This document shows, piece after piece, positions 6,933 through 15,543 of a stretch of 64,000 nucleotides of DNA. Position numbers and translations under genes: made by a program. Source of the DNA: Streptomyces tubercidicus. Its GTDB lineage: Bacteria > Actinomycetota > Actinomycetes > Streptomycetales > Streptomycetaceae. Where the stretch lies: positions 7,998,001 through 8,062,000 of the forward strand of contig NZ_CP114205.1 of the NCBI RefSeq assembly GCF_027497495.1, in the 5' to 3' direction. Each line of letters starts with the position of its first letter. The first letter of the stretch is position 1. A model generated the notes under the pieces. The model saw only the letters and a program-made list of their open reading frames with translations, was not told the DNA's origin and did not search any database.

Positions 6933-8320
6933 GCGCCATCCCAGACCTCCTCGCCGCAGCCGCCCGCCATTGCCGCCCGCGTACGCTGCGGGGCCGGCTG
7001 TCCCTGATCGCGCTCACCACCGCCGCGCTGGTGATGGTGATCCTCACCGTCGTCTTCAACACGATCGTTGGCCAGCGCCTCCAGCAGCAGGCGGACAACG
7101 AACTGCGCGCCCGGGCCGGCGCCGTGGCCGCGACCGTCGACACCCGCCACCACCCGGTACGCGTCCTGGAGACGCCGGGCGACGCCGCCCTCGACACCAA
7201 CGTGTGGATCTACGCCGGCACCCGGCTCCTGGAGCACCCCGCCTCGGCCCCGCCCGGCGACACGATCACCCGCACCGCCACCGGTCTCGCCGCGCACGGC
7301 GACAAACGCTGTGCCGAGGTGACGGCCAGTGACCGGATACGCCTGTGTGCCGAGCCCGTGGGCGGGGTCCGGGCAGGTGCCGGGCCCGCTGCCGCCGTCG
7401 TCACCGCCATGGACCTCGCGCCGTACCACGCCTCGGCCGACACCCTGCTCATCGCCTCCCTTGCCCTGGACGCCGGTGTCCTGGCCTGCACCTATGTCCT
7501 GACCCGGCTGGCGGTGGGGCGCGCCCTGCGGCCCGTGCGGACGATGACGGAGCAGGCCACCCGGTGGAGCGTGGTCGCCTCCGACCAGCGCTTCGGCGCC
7601 GGGGACCGCCCCGTCGAGCTCACCCGGCTCGGGGCATCACTGGACGAGCTGCTGGACCGGATCCGTGCCGTGCTGCGCCACGAACAGCAGCTCACCCGTG
7701 AGCTCTCCCACGAACTGCGCAACCCCCTGGCGCGGATCACCGCCGAACTCGACTGGTGGCAAACCCGCCCCCGCTCCACTGCCGAAACCCGCGCCACGCA
7801 CGCCTCCATCGCCGATGCCGCCACCTCCATGCGCACCATCTGTGAGACCGTCCTCGATGACGCCCGGGCCGGCGCACACACCGTTCCCGGCACGGTGGAC
7901 GTCATGGCCCTGCTGCGCCGGCTCGCCGCCGGGCTCGAAGCTCCAGGGAAGACCACGATCACGGTTTCCGGCCCGGACACCCTGGTGGCCGGGGTGCCCG
8001 CCGCGCTGCTGGAGCGCATCGTCGCCCCACTCGTCGACAATGCCCTGCGCTACGCCCACAGCAGGGTCGCCATCCAGGTCTCGACGGGGCTCGACGGTAT
8101 ACGTGTGGCGGTCGTCGACGACGGTCCCGGTGTCCCGGCCGCTTTCACCGCGCACCTCTTCCAGCCGGGCCGGCGCGCCGACCCCGAGGACGGACACGGC
8201 GGAGCGGGCCTGGGACTGCCGCTCGCGCGACGCCTGGCCCGCTCCGCCGGCGGTGACGTGACCCATGACGGCGGGCACCACCCGGGCGCGCGCTTCGTGG
8301 TCAGCCTGCCCGCCGGATGA
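6929..8320 (+). CDS. Sensor histidine kinase
   Basis: 463 residues. Cytoplasmic N-terminus, TM1 at about 23-47, a periplasmic loop of about 120 residues with two cysteines (KRCAEV and RLCAEP), TM2 at about 172-192, HAMP-like linker, HisKA domain with H261 in ELSHELRNPLARI, and HATPase with DNALRYAH (N box), VVDDGPGVP (G1) and GGAGLGLPLARRLA (G2). The overlap with the response regulator (ATGA) makes them a pair. The two loop cysteines could form a disulphide or sense redox or metal. The signal is unknown. Envelope context is given by the neighbours. Confidence 0.92.
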   Translation: MSAIPDLLAAAARHCRPRTLRGRLSLIALTTAALVMVILTVVFNTIVGQRLQQQADNELRARAGAVAATVDTRHHPVRVLETPGDAALDTNVWIYAGTRLLEHPASAPPGDTITRTATGLAAHGDKRCAEVTASDRIRLCAEPVGGVRAGAGPAAAVVTAMDLAPYHASADTLLIASLALDAGVLACTYVLTRLAVGRALRPVRTMTEQATRWSVVASDQRFGAGDRPVELTRLGASLDELLDRIRAVLRHEQQLTRELSHELRNPLARITAELDWWQTRPRSTAETRATHASIADAATSMRTICETVLDDARAGAHTVPGTVDVMALLRRLAAGLEAPGKTTITVSGPDTLVAGVPAALLERIVAPLVDNALRYAHSRVAIQVSTGLDGIRVAVVDDGPGVPAAFTAHLFQPGRRADPEDGHGGAGLGLPLARRLARSAGGDVTHDGGHHPGARFVVSLPAG

Positions 8321-8341
8321 TCCCGCCGCACCCGGCGCCGC

Positions 8342-9220
8342 TCAGGAAACGCCCGTGAGCGTCTTGTCCTGGGAGGCCGCGGTCCTGCGCTCCTGAACGT
8401 GGGCGGACCCCATGAGGCCGATCAGCACCGCCAGGAGTACCGCCGACGAGCCGGCCGTGCCGAGGTCGAGGCCGCCCTTGGCGAGCGGCTTGGTGAGGAA
8501 GTCACCGGCGGTCGCCCCCAGGGGCCGGGTGAGCACGAACGCGATCCAGAACAGCACCACGTTCGGCACGGCCGGCACCCGCATCAGAGCGACCAGGACA
8601 GCGAGCAGACCGGTGACGAGCAGGGCGCCGCCCGCGTACCCGAGGCCGGAGCTGTCGGAGAGGAAGTCCCCCATCGAGGTGCCGAGCGTGTTCGAGACGA
8701 GGATCGCAGCCCAGAAGAGGACCTCCGCGCGGAAGGAGACGATGTCGCGGATGGCGAATGTCAGGCCGGTGCACTTCCAGATGACGAAAATGGCGAGCAG
8801 TAGCGAGATCAGGATGGCGGCCCCTGTGGGGTATCCGAGCCCCAGGCCCTGCGGTCCCCAGCCGAGCGACTTGGCGCCGTCCGTGAGGAACTTGGCGCTG
8901 GCGTCCCGGTTCATGAAGTCGGACATCGTGGTGCCCGCCATGCTCGTGGACAGGATGACGGTCCAGTAGAAGAACGGGTTGTAGCGCCGGGACCGGAGCT
9001 GCACGACCAGCGTGACCACGAAGATCAGGAACAGCGCGATGGTGGTCAGGAAGTACCCGAGTTTGAGGGTCTGGGCGAAGAGGTCACCGGCGGTTTCGCC
9101 GAGGGTTGTCGCGGCGATCTTCATGCCCCAGAAGGCCAGCGTGACCTCGGGGAGCTTCCGCAACACGTACCTGTCGGTGCCGGCGACGTCCATATCGGTC
9201 AGGACTTCAGGCTCAGGCAA
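8342..9220 (-). CDS. COG4705-type multi-pass membrane protein B
   Basis: 292-residue paralogue of the protein at 912-1754 with the same repeated pattern: LPEVTLAFWGMKIAATTLGE, TAGDLFAQTLKLGY, TTMSDFMNRD, GTSMGDFLSDSSGLGY and TRPLGATAGDFLTKPLAKGG. About eight membrane helices. AGGAAGG seven bases before TTG 9220 supports that start. TTG 9226 and an ATG further in (MDVAGTDRY) are alternatives. It converges with the kinase gene (21-bp gap). Upstream lies the TCAGG direct repeat at 9368-9384. Function unknown. Duplication around a two-component system suggests that both paralogues are its output. Confidence 0.75.
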   Translation of the reverse strand: MPEPEVLTDMDVAGTDRYVLRKLPEVTLAFWGMKIAATTLGETAGDLFAQTLKLGYFLTTIALFLIFVVTLVVQLRSRRYNPFFYWTVILSTSMAGTTMSDFMNRDASAKFLTDGAKSLGWGPQGLGLGYPTGAAILISLLLAIFVIWKCTGLTFAIRDIVSFRAEVLFWAAILVSNTLGTSMGDFLSDSSGLGYAGGALLVTGLLAVLVALMRVPAVPNVVLFWIAFVLTRPLGATAGDFLTKPLAKGGLDLGTAGSSAVLLAVLIGLMGSAHVQERRTAASQDKTLTGVS

Positions 9221-9226
9221 GATCAA

Positions 9227-9782
9227 TCCTTCCTGGGGCGCCTCCGCATCACCGCACGGCGTGCCGTGGGGGCTTTATGGAGTACGCACACTGGCGGCGA
9301 AAAGCGAGTACGAGGTGCACCGCGCGCAGCGGTGACGTCGCACGCCGCCCGATGTTTCCAGCCGCAGCCTGAACACATCCTGAACGCCGCCGACCGGACC
9401 CAGGAAGCAGACCCCGGACCGAGTTCCCGCCCACCTCGCTTGCGCTGAGATGCGTTCCGGCTCGGACTTCGGCGACCGCGAAGGCATGCTGGCCTGGTAC
9501 TTGACGCCCTGCGCCCGCCACCGAGTATCCCCGTTTCGCGACCGCCCGATTCGTCGGGGCATCGTTCACAGGCACCGCCCGGTTCCTCCTTAGCCTCGCG
9601 GTCCTGGCGTGCGTAGCCGCGCAAGCCGCGCAAGCCGCGAACCGGGCGCCGGCTGTCGGGGCCGCGCTAGGCCGCCGGAATGGCTGATTCGAGACTCTGT
9701 CGGGTATAGGAACGATGCGTCATTCTGAGAAGAGTGGTTGGTACTTCAACGGGCTGAGTGCGTGCTGTGCTTGGGGGAGCCG
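9227..9782. other. Intergenic region with operator, otherwise featureless
   Basis: Contains the TCAGG repeat at 9368-9384 that should serve the minus-strand COG4705 gene. The rest, up to the beta family gene, shows no convincing gene. Short ORFs here have no recognisable domain or ribosome site. Confidence 0.5.
9368..9384 (-). promoter_or_regulatory. TCAGG direct-repeat operator upstream of COG4705 gene B
   Basis: Read on the minus strand this is TTCAGGATGTGTTCAGG: two TTCAGG half sites 11 bp apart, 15 of 17 bases identical to the site before the paralogue at 871-887 (plus). It lies about 150 bases upstream of the TTG start. Confidence 0.6.
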
Positions 9783-10832
9783 GTGGCCTACGTTCCAATT
9801 CTCAAGGGCAGGGCGGGGGAGTTCCTTGCACTGGGGCATGCGTCGGCGGAGGTGCAGTCCCAGATACGTCCGGTGATGGAGGTCGTGCCCGACTGCGACG
9901 TCCGGGATCTCCTGGAGACCTTCTGTGACCGTGCCATGGAAGATGTTCCGAATGGAATGGTCCTCACGGTCGACTGCGGAGCCTTGCCGGCAGCGCAAGT
10001 ATTCAAGGGCGATGCGGGCGGTCCGATGGTGAGAGTCGGCGAGTCGCTGGGCTGGCGACAGGTCGCGATGTGCCCGGTCTTCAGAGGAACTGACAGCGAC
10101 GAGACGCTCGCCGAGGTTCGTGCGGTGATGGCGTGGCACCAGCAGGGCGGTTGCCTACGCATCTCCTCGGCTCGTGACGTACAAGAACGCCGCCCGGACG
10201 ATGAACGGATCCGCGAGATGCTCCGAACCCTCCGCGCTGCGCCGGAGGAAATCGATCTGATCATTGACGCCGGGCCTGTGCATTCTCGGGACAGAAGGAA
10301 GGCACTGGCAGTTGAGGTATTGGAGACGCTCCATTACATGGCGCGTTGGCCGTGGCGCCGTGGGTGCGTGGCCGCCGGTGCCTTCCCGGTCAATCTGACG
10401 AATTTCCCGCGTGGACAGGCAACGCCGGTGGTGAGGGAAGACGCGCTTCTCTGGAAGCAGGTTCGCGATCAGTGGTGTGGAGACATTCCTGATTTTGGTG
10501 ATTTCGGTGTGACGCACCCGCGAATGCCGCCGCAGGCTCATGGGACTCCGCATCCCAACATGCGTTACACCACGGCGGCAGACTGGCAGGTCTTTGTCTA
10601 TCCCAAGACCCGTCGCGGCAACGACGACTTCTTCACCCTCAGCCGTGACCTGGTCTCCTCGCCCTACTGGCCGCCCACTGGTGCGGGTATGTCGTGGGGA
10701 GACGCTCGGCTGCAGGAGTGCGCGAAACGGCAGCGGCCGAAAGCCGGCGGCGGAATGGAGTGGCGAGCGTGGGCGACATCGCACCATCTGGCCGTTGTGA
10801 CGTCGAGGCTCACTGCTTTGGGCTGTCCGTGA
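9783..10832 (+). CDS. Beta family protein (phage T4 beta-like)
   Basis: 349 residues. The opening AYVPILKGRAGEFLALGHAS and the phrase SQIRPVMEVVPD are typical of the Beta_protein family (named after a phage T4 protein), which is widespread near mobile and defence genes and has no established activity. GTG 9783 is chosen with GGGGGAGCC upstream. Longer starts lack a site. A broken 3' copy lies at 1-333. It is followed by a dead Gabija-like locus and recombinase, so it is probably part of a mobile or defence island. Codon use is less GC-biased than its neighbours (for example GAT and AAT are frequent). Confidence 0.8.
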   Translation: MAYVPILKGRAGEFLALGHASAEVQSQIRPVMEVVPDCDVRDLLETFCDRAMEDVPNGMVLTVDCGALPAAQVFKGDAGGPMVRVGESLGWRQVAMCPVFRGTDSDETLAEVRAVMAWHQQGGCLRISSARDVQERRPDDERIREMLRTLRAAPEEIDLIIDAGPVHSRDRRKALAVEVLETLHYMARWPWRRGCVAAGAFPVNLTNFPRGQATPVVREDALLWKQVRDQWCGDIPDFGDFGVTHPRMPPQAHGTPHPNMRYTTAADWQVFVYPKTRRGNDDFFTLSRDLVSSPYWPPTGAGMSWGDARLQECAKRQRPKAGGGMEWRAWATSHHLAVVTSRLTALGCP

Positions 10833-10994
10833 AAACGGGATACGCGGTGGCCATCCCCACCCGGTCCGTCGGCCTGAGAGGTGGTGGCCGTATAGGCGCC
10901 GTATATCGAGCATTCGGGAGTAAATTCAGATGGATAGGTGACCGAAACTGAATCAAATGCGACCGCTGTGCTTTAAGAGGCTTATGGTGACAAG

Positions 10995-11329
10995 ATGCGG
11001 CCCCGGCTCGCCAAGGCGGTTATCCGCAACTTCCGGCTGCTCCGCAGGACCGACCTCTCCTTTGCCGACAAGGTGACGCTGTGCGTCGGCCGCAACAACA
11101 CGGGAAAGACCTCGCTGGCGAAACTGTTCGCATTCTTCGTGGCGAGGAAGAAGACCACGATGAACATTGAGGACTTCTCCGCCGACTGCTACGAGGAGTT
11201 TTCGCCGCTCATCGCCTCTTCGTCTCGGGCGAGGCGGAGCAGGCGCGTGACACGGTTCCGGCAGTCACCCTCACCCTTCACATCGCCTACGACAAGGACT
11301 GCGGCCAGTACGGACCCCTGACACCCGTC
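10995..11329 (+). pseudogene. OLD-family nuclease remnant (GajA-like)
   Basis: Starts AKAVIRNFRLLRRTDLSFAD, then VTLCVGRNNTGKTSLAKL with a Walker A motif (GRNNTGKTS), the usual N-terminus of OLD/RecF-like ATP-dependent nucleases. After YEEFSPLIA the frame shifts near 11213. The continuing nuclease sequence (RLFVSGEAEQARDTVPAVTL, then a further ten residues) is in another frame. It then joins a UvrD helicase fragment, so most of the ATPase and the whole TOPRIM domain are missing. OLD nuclease plus UvrD helicase is the Gabija anti-phage pair. Non-functional as it stands. Confidence 0.7.
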
Positions 11330-11502
11330 GCGTGCAGCTCGGTCACAACGATCTGCCCGTCCTCGCGAGGGCGTTCTTCGCCCTTCCCAAGTTTCGGGCC
11401 CTGGCTGCCGACCGGTTCCCGATCGTCTTCGTGGACGAGTACCAGGACACCCCCGCCGGTCTGGCAGAGGCCATGCTGGGCACGCCGGGCGATGAGGGGT
11501 AG
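11330..11502 (+). pseudogene. UvrD-like helicase fragment (GajB-like)
   Basis: An internal piece of a UvrD/REP helicase: LPVLARAFFALPKFRALAAD followed by RFPIVFVDEYQDTPAGLAEA. VDEYQDT is the Walker B/motif II of this family. It ends in TAG at 11500, exactly where the opposite-strand recombinase sequence begins, so the 3' end was lost in a rearrangement. It follows the OLD-nuclease remnant in the same direction and order as in Gabija operons. Confidence 0.7.
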
Positions 11503-12298
11503 GAGACCATGCCCGCGTAGCGAGGATTGCGGAGCATCTTTGCGATCGTTGTGGACGACCACGTGCTGGCGGCAGGGGGCTTGATCCCTTCTGCGTTGAA
11601 GGCCTTGGCGATGCTGTAGGCCGATTCCCCCGACATGAAGTCCTGGAAGATCCGGACGACGACGTCGGCCTCGTCCGGGACAAGCTGCCCCTTGTACTCG
11701 CCTTTGCGGACCCAGCCGTAGGCGATGCGGCCCTGGGCGATTCCGTTCTGGGCGGCGGAGAGATGCTGACGAGCGACGCGGCGGGCGGTGTCCTCGGAGG
11801 ACTTGAGCGCCATCACGCACATCATGCGAGCCATGTGACGGTCGCTGTCGTTGATGAGGTTCATGCGGCCGCCGGTTGCGCCGGTGACCGGCCGCTTCAC
11901 GTACTCGACGATGTCGATGAGATCTTCAAGGTCCCGGGGTTGACGGACGAGCCGTCGAGGCCGTAGAAGATGACTCCGTCGATGACGCCATGGGCGAGAT
12001 CAGCGAGCAGCTGACGGAACTCGGGGCGCAGGCCCGTCCAGTCGATGGAGCCGTCGGGCTTGACGACCTTGCGCTTCTTGAAGGCCGAGGTGTCGTCTCC
12101 CGGTAGATCTTGGCGAACGGCCCCCAGCGCAGGCGCGCCCGGGTGTCTTCTGCGTCTTCGAGCTGGCGGTCGACACCGGCTTCGAGACCGAAGCGGTCCG
12201 ATGAGATGCGCAGGTAGGCGCGGTCGAACTCAGGGGTTTGGTGGTGCCGTGGATCCGCTGTAGGCTCCGCGGCCGCCTCCTGGATACTGATCACCATG
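11503..12298 (-). pseudogene. Broken serine recombinase
   Basis: The N-terminus RAYLRISSDRFGLEAGVDRQ is a resolvase-type catalytic domain start (Arg and Ser of YLRISSDR). The Recombinase domain follows (ARMMCVMALKSSEDTARRVA, GRIAYGWVRKGEYKG, FQDFMSGESAYSIAKAFN, MLRNPRYAGMVSY). These parts lie in different frames: at least two frameshifts, near 12100 and near 11940, interrupt them. The C-terminal zinc-beta ribbon region is missing because the sequence stops at 11503 against the helicase fragment. It was probably the integrase of the element that brought or destroyed the defence genes. Confidence 0.8.
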
Positions 12299-12916
12299 CG
12301 CACTGACTTTGACCCCGCCGCAATGTCCCGCAACGAGTTCTACAAGCTTCTGACCGCGGTGGTCGTTCCGCGGCCCATCGCCTGGATCTCGACGATCAGC
12401 CCTGATGGTGCCTCCGCGAACCTGGCCCCGCACTCCTTCTTCACCATCGCCAGCGTCGCGCCGCCCGTCGTGCAGTTCACTTCCGTCGGGCGCAAAGACA
12501 CTTTGCGCAACGTCGAGGCGACCGGACAGTTCGTGGTGAACCTCGCGCCGGAGGGACTCTTCGAGCAGATCAATGACACGGGTACGGATTTCCCGCACGG
12601 GGTGAGCGAGTTCGAGGCAGCTGGGGTCGGCTCCGAGCCGAGTCTGCGGGTCAAGCCGCCGCGGGTGGCGGCCTCGCCGGTGGCGCTGGAGTGCGAGGTG
12701 CACACCACGCTGGGAATCGGTGACTCCACCGTTGTGTTCGGGCGCGTGGTGCATGGGGTCGTCTCACAGGACGTACTGGTCGACGGTCACCCGGAAATCT
12801 CCAGGCTGAAGCCCATGTCACGGCTGGGGAAGGACGAGTGGGGGACGCTCGGCGACGTACGCGAGATCTCCCGCATCCGCCATGCGGACTGGCAGGGGCC
12901 GGCGAGCGCTCGATAG
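12296..12916 (+). CDS. Flavin reductase family protein
   Basis: 206 residues with the flavin reductase-like FMN-binding split barrel: NEFYKLLTAVVVPRPIAWIS (the PRPIAW motif binds FMN), ANLAPHSFFTIASVAPP, then KDTLRNVEATGQFVVNLA. Members reduce FMN with NAD(P)H or bind FMN as a cofactor. Many stand alone without a known partner oxygenase. No oxygenase is adjacent here. ATG 12296 abuts the start of the divergent broken recombinase. A hairpin follows the stop. Confidence 0.88.
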   Translation: MRTDFDPAAMSRNEFYKLLTAVVVPRPIAWISTISPDGASANLAPHSFFTIASVAPPVVQFTSVGRKDTLRNVEATGQFVVNLAPEGLFEQINDTGTDFPHGVSEFEAAGVGSEPSLRVKPPRVAASPVALECEVHTTLGIGDSTVVFGRVVHGVVSQDVLVDGHPEISRLKPMSRLGKDEWGTLGDVREISRIRHADWQGPASAR

Positions 12917-12945
12917 GGGAGGGAGGGGCCGGAGGCGACTGGGGG

Positions 12946-12969
12946 CCGTAGGCCACTGATGGCCTACGG
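12946..12969 (+). terminator. Hairpin after flavin reductase gene
   Basis: CCGTAGGCCA and TGGCCTACGG form a perfect 10-bp stem with a four-base loop (CTGA), 30 bases after the stop. No T tract follows, which is usual in this group of bacteria. Confidence 0.6.
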
Positions 12970-13141
12970 TGCGGTTCGCGACTTTCTCAGCGCCAGGATC
13001 AATACGCCCTCCGCTCCGCACACGGTCAGTTTCCGAGCGATCACTTACCGCTTCAGATGCTTCTCGACCGGTGATCGTGGGTACCCAGCTGGTGATCGAT
13101 CGTGAGCAGAGGTGTGAGCGCGCGGCGTCGCGGGTCGCTGC

Positions 13142-13375
13142 TCAGGAGTGCGTGTGGTGGCGGGCGGCGGAACCGCGGATCTGGAGGCCGTCGAGAAGTT
13201 CCTGGGTCGCGGCCGCCACGGTGTCCACGGCCTGGTCGAACACCTCGCGGTTGTGTGCGGCCGGGGCGCGGAATCCGGAAACCTTGCGGACGTACTGCAA
13301 GGCCGCGGCCCGGATGTCCTCGTCGGTGACCTCGGGGGTGGCGGGCGGACGGAGCGTCTTGATGCTGCGGCACAT
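13142..13375 (-). CDS. DUF2277 family protein
   Basis: 77 residues beginning MCRSIKTLRPPATPEVTDED, then IRAAALQYVRKVSGFRAPAA, the highly conserved core of DUF2277 (MCRxIKTLR and VRKxSGF). Function of the family is unknown. A cysteine at position 2 is conserved. Full length for the family. Monocistronic between a hairpin and the alkB group. Confidence 0.88.
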   Translation of the reverse strand: MCRSIKTLRPPATPEVTDEDIRAAALQYVRKVSGFRAPAAHNREVFDQAVDTVAAATQELLDGLQIRGSAARHHTHS

Positions 13376-13439
13376 GAGTCCAGTGTGCCTCGCCCGGGGC
13401 GCCGCGGTGCCGTAGCTGTCGTCGTGCGCCCGCCAGGGA

Positions 13440-14294
13440 TTACGGGACAGCCCTTAGTCCGGTCACCCGCATCGTGATGTTGAGGCGGCCGCCGGCCAGA
13501 CCGGAGGCCGGGTCGCCGGTGCCGGGCCGGACCTTGGGCACGCCGTGGTAGGCGAACCGGGACGGCCCGCCGAAGACGAAGAGGTCACCGGAGGCCAGCT
13601 CGACATCGGTGTACGGCTTGGTCCGCGTCTCGGCGTTGCCGAACCGGAAGACGCAGGTGTCGCCGATGCTGAGGGAGACGACCGGGGCGCCGGAACGCTC
13701 TTCCTTGTCCTGATGCATACCGAGCTTCGCCTGGGCATCGTAGAAGTTGATCAGTGCGGTGTCCGGTGTGTAGCCCTCACCCGCACCGGAGTCCTGATAC
13801 GCGTCGACCAGCGCGCGGCGTCCCAACTCGACCATCCAAGGCGGAAAATCGGCCACCCGGGCGCCATTCACATCGTCGGCGGTGCGGGTGTACGCGTACG
13901 GCTGCCAGTGCCAGCCGATGCACACCGTCTGGACGGACATCACGCCGCCGCGCGGGAGCTTGGTGTGCCGAATCGGGGCCGGGCCACGCGCCCAGCCGCG
14001 GCACGCGGTGACCAGCTCACGCTGCTGCGCCATGCTCAGCCAGCCGGGTACGTGGACGGCGCCTGGGGCGATCTCTCGCCGGCTGCTACTACGGTCATGG
14101 CTGCTGTCGTGACGTGCAGGGCCGGCAGCGCTCGGATCGGCCACGGGGGAGTGGCCGCCTCCGGATCGGCCGAAGGACGGCGCTCCGCTAGCGCCATCCG
14201 CACCCCCAGGCCCTCCGGAGACACTTGGTCGACCGGGTCCGTTGGCGCCCTCAGGCTCCCCGAAGCCTTCAAAACCGGGAAGTGGCGTGCTCAT
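13440..14294 (-). CDS. alkB: AlkB-like alpha-ketoglutarate-dependent dioxygenase
   Basis: 284 residues from ATG 14294 (AGGAG just upstream; ATG 14309 and 14333 are alternatives). A disordered Gly/Ser/Pro-rich head of about 70 residues precedes the catalytic jelly roll. Visible are GMHQDKEE (HxD iron ligands), NFYDAQAKLGMHQD, VSLSIGDTCVFRFG, the distal His in RFAYHGVPKV and the RLNITMR tail arginines that bind alpha-ketoglutarate. AlkB removes methyl groups from 1-methyladenine and 3-methylcytosine. It lies in a minus-strand group with an unknown protein and an O6-methylguanine methyltransferase, an alkylation-repair set. Confidence 0.9.
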   Translation of the reverse strand: MSTPLPGFEGFGEPEGANGPGRPSVSGGPGGADGASGAPSFGRSGGGHSPVADPSAAGPARHDSSHDRSSSRREIAPGAVHVPGWLSMAQQRELVTACRGWARGPAPIRHTKLPRGGVMSVQTVCIGWHWQPYAYTRTADDVNGARVADFPPWMVELGRRALVDAYQDSGAGEGYTPDTALINFYDAQAKLGMHQDKEERSGAPVVSLSIGDTCVFRFGNAETRTKPYTDVELASGDLFVFGGPSRFAYHGVPKVRPGTGDPASGLAGGRLNITMRVTGLRAVP

Positions 14295-14361
14295 CTGCTC
14301 CTGCCTCATCGCTACCTGCTTACAGCGTGCCACGGGGAGGAATCCAGCGGCCTACGGGCTC

Positions 14362-14916
14362 CTAGCTGCCAGTTGCTGGCAGCCGGGTGACCCAGCCACG
14401 GTCGATGGTCCAGGTGCCGCCGTCCGCCGTGGCACCGCGCATGCCCTGCAGTGTTGGCGGGCCCGCCAGAGGGGGGACGCGGGAGTCGCCGAGTGCCGCG
14501 AAGCCGAAGGTACGGGCCGGGTCCCAGTTGGTGCTGTGCCGCAGTCGGCGGCTCATCTGGGCCCAGCCGACAGGTGCGGCGGCCACCACCCAGGCGTCCG
14601 GCTCCTCGGCGGTGAAGCGGTGGGCCGTCCGTAGCCAGGATGCGGCGGCTTCCGGCCAGTCGACCACGGCGAGGACCGGCTGCCGCCCGATCCCGCACCA
14701 GGCTTCGACGAACGCTGCGGCGGACGAGCGCGACGCGGCGTCCCGGCTGTGCCCGACGACCACCGTGGCGATACGCAGACGGGGCGCGGTCAACAAGGCC
14801 AGTAGGGCGGTGAGTTCTACCTCGGTGTGCGGGGTGGGGGAGGGGAGGCAGCCATAGGCGGCCACCTCGGCTTGGGGGACAAGTGGCGAGGTCATCGGAG
14901 AGAGGGGACCGGTCAT
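14362..14916 (-). CDS. Conserved hypothetical protein between alkB and ogt
   Basis: 184 residues, soluble, rich in Trp and Arg (PVLAVVDWPEAAASWLRTAH, HSTNWDPARTFGFAALGDSR). The early part has alternating hydrophobic strands (LRIATVVVGHSRDAASRSSA) that could form an alpha/beta fold. No family was recognised. It is only 10 bp from the ogt stop and 67 bp from alkB, in the same direction, so it is probably cotranscribed with DNA alkylation repair genes. Start ATG 14916, with an inner ATG at MTSPLVP also possible. Confidence 0.65.
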   Translation of the reverse strand: MTGPLSPMTSPLVPQAEVAAYGCLPSPTPHTEVELTALLALLTAPRLRIATVVVGHSRDAASRSSAAAFVEAWCGIGRQPVLAVVDWPEAAASWLRTAHRFTAEEPDAWVVAAAPVGWAQMSRRLRHSTNWDPARTFGFAALGDSRVPPLAGPPTLQGMRGATADGGTWTIDRGWVTRLPATGS

Positions 14917-14925
14917 GCGCCCGCC

Positions 14926-15462
14926 TCAGATGAGGGTGGGTTGCAGGGCGCCCTCATGCGTGAGCAGCGCAATTTTGGCTTCGACGCCTGCCGCGTAGCC
15001 GCGCATCGTGCCGTCCGCGCCGATCACGCGATGGCAGGGCCGCAAGATCAGCAGAGGATTTGCCCCGATCGCGGCTCCCAGGGCCCGTACGTCGCCCCGC
15101 GACACTCCGAGAACCTCGGCCAGCCGCCCGTATGTGGTCGTAGCGCCGTACGGAATCGTCTCCAGGGCTCGCCAGACACGCTCCTGGAACTCCGTACCGG
15201 TAGTGCGGAACTCCAGCTCGAAGCGGACGAGCTCACCGGCGAAGTAGCCACGGAGCTGACGGATGGCCTCGGCAAAGCGGCCCGGGTCGTGCCGCCAGCG
15301 CGGCTGTACGGCGACGCCCCGCTGCTGAGGCATGGAAAGGGAGGCCAGGGCGGTACCGCCAGGGGCGGTGTCAGACTCCTCCCCGACGAGCAGCAGCTCC
15401 CCGAGGGGGCTGTCGAAGGTGGTGTAGCTGGTCGTGATCGAGGTCGTCTCGGGAGAGATCAT
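14926..15462 (-). CDS. ogt: Methylated-DNA-protein cysteine methyltransferase
   Basis: 178 residues. N-terminal Ada-like domain (SPLGELLLVGEE), then the winged-helix methyltransferase domain with FQERVWRALETIPYGATTTY, GRLAEVLG and the active site RPCHRVIGADG, whose Cys accepts methyl from O6-methylguanine. Normal length. The family's usual AxANG near the active site reads GAAIGANPL here, a mild variation. First gene of the minus-strand repair group. Confidence 0.92.
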   Translation of the reverse strand: MISPETTSITTSYTTFDSPLGELLLVGEESDTAPGGTALASLSMPQQRGVAVQPRWRHDPGRFAEAIRQLRGYFAGELVRFELEFRTTGTEFQERVWRALETIPYGATTTYGRLAEVLGVSRGDVRALGAAIGANPLLILRPCHRVIGADGTMRGYAAGVEAKIALLTHEGALQPTLI

Positions 15463-15543
15463 GGCGCGTCCTCATTCGTGTCCGCTGCTTTCACTCTTCG
15501 ATTCTGCGGGCCCGGCGACGCATCGGCTGGCGGAAATCGGACG

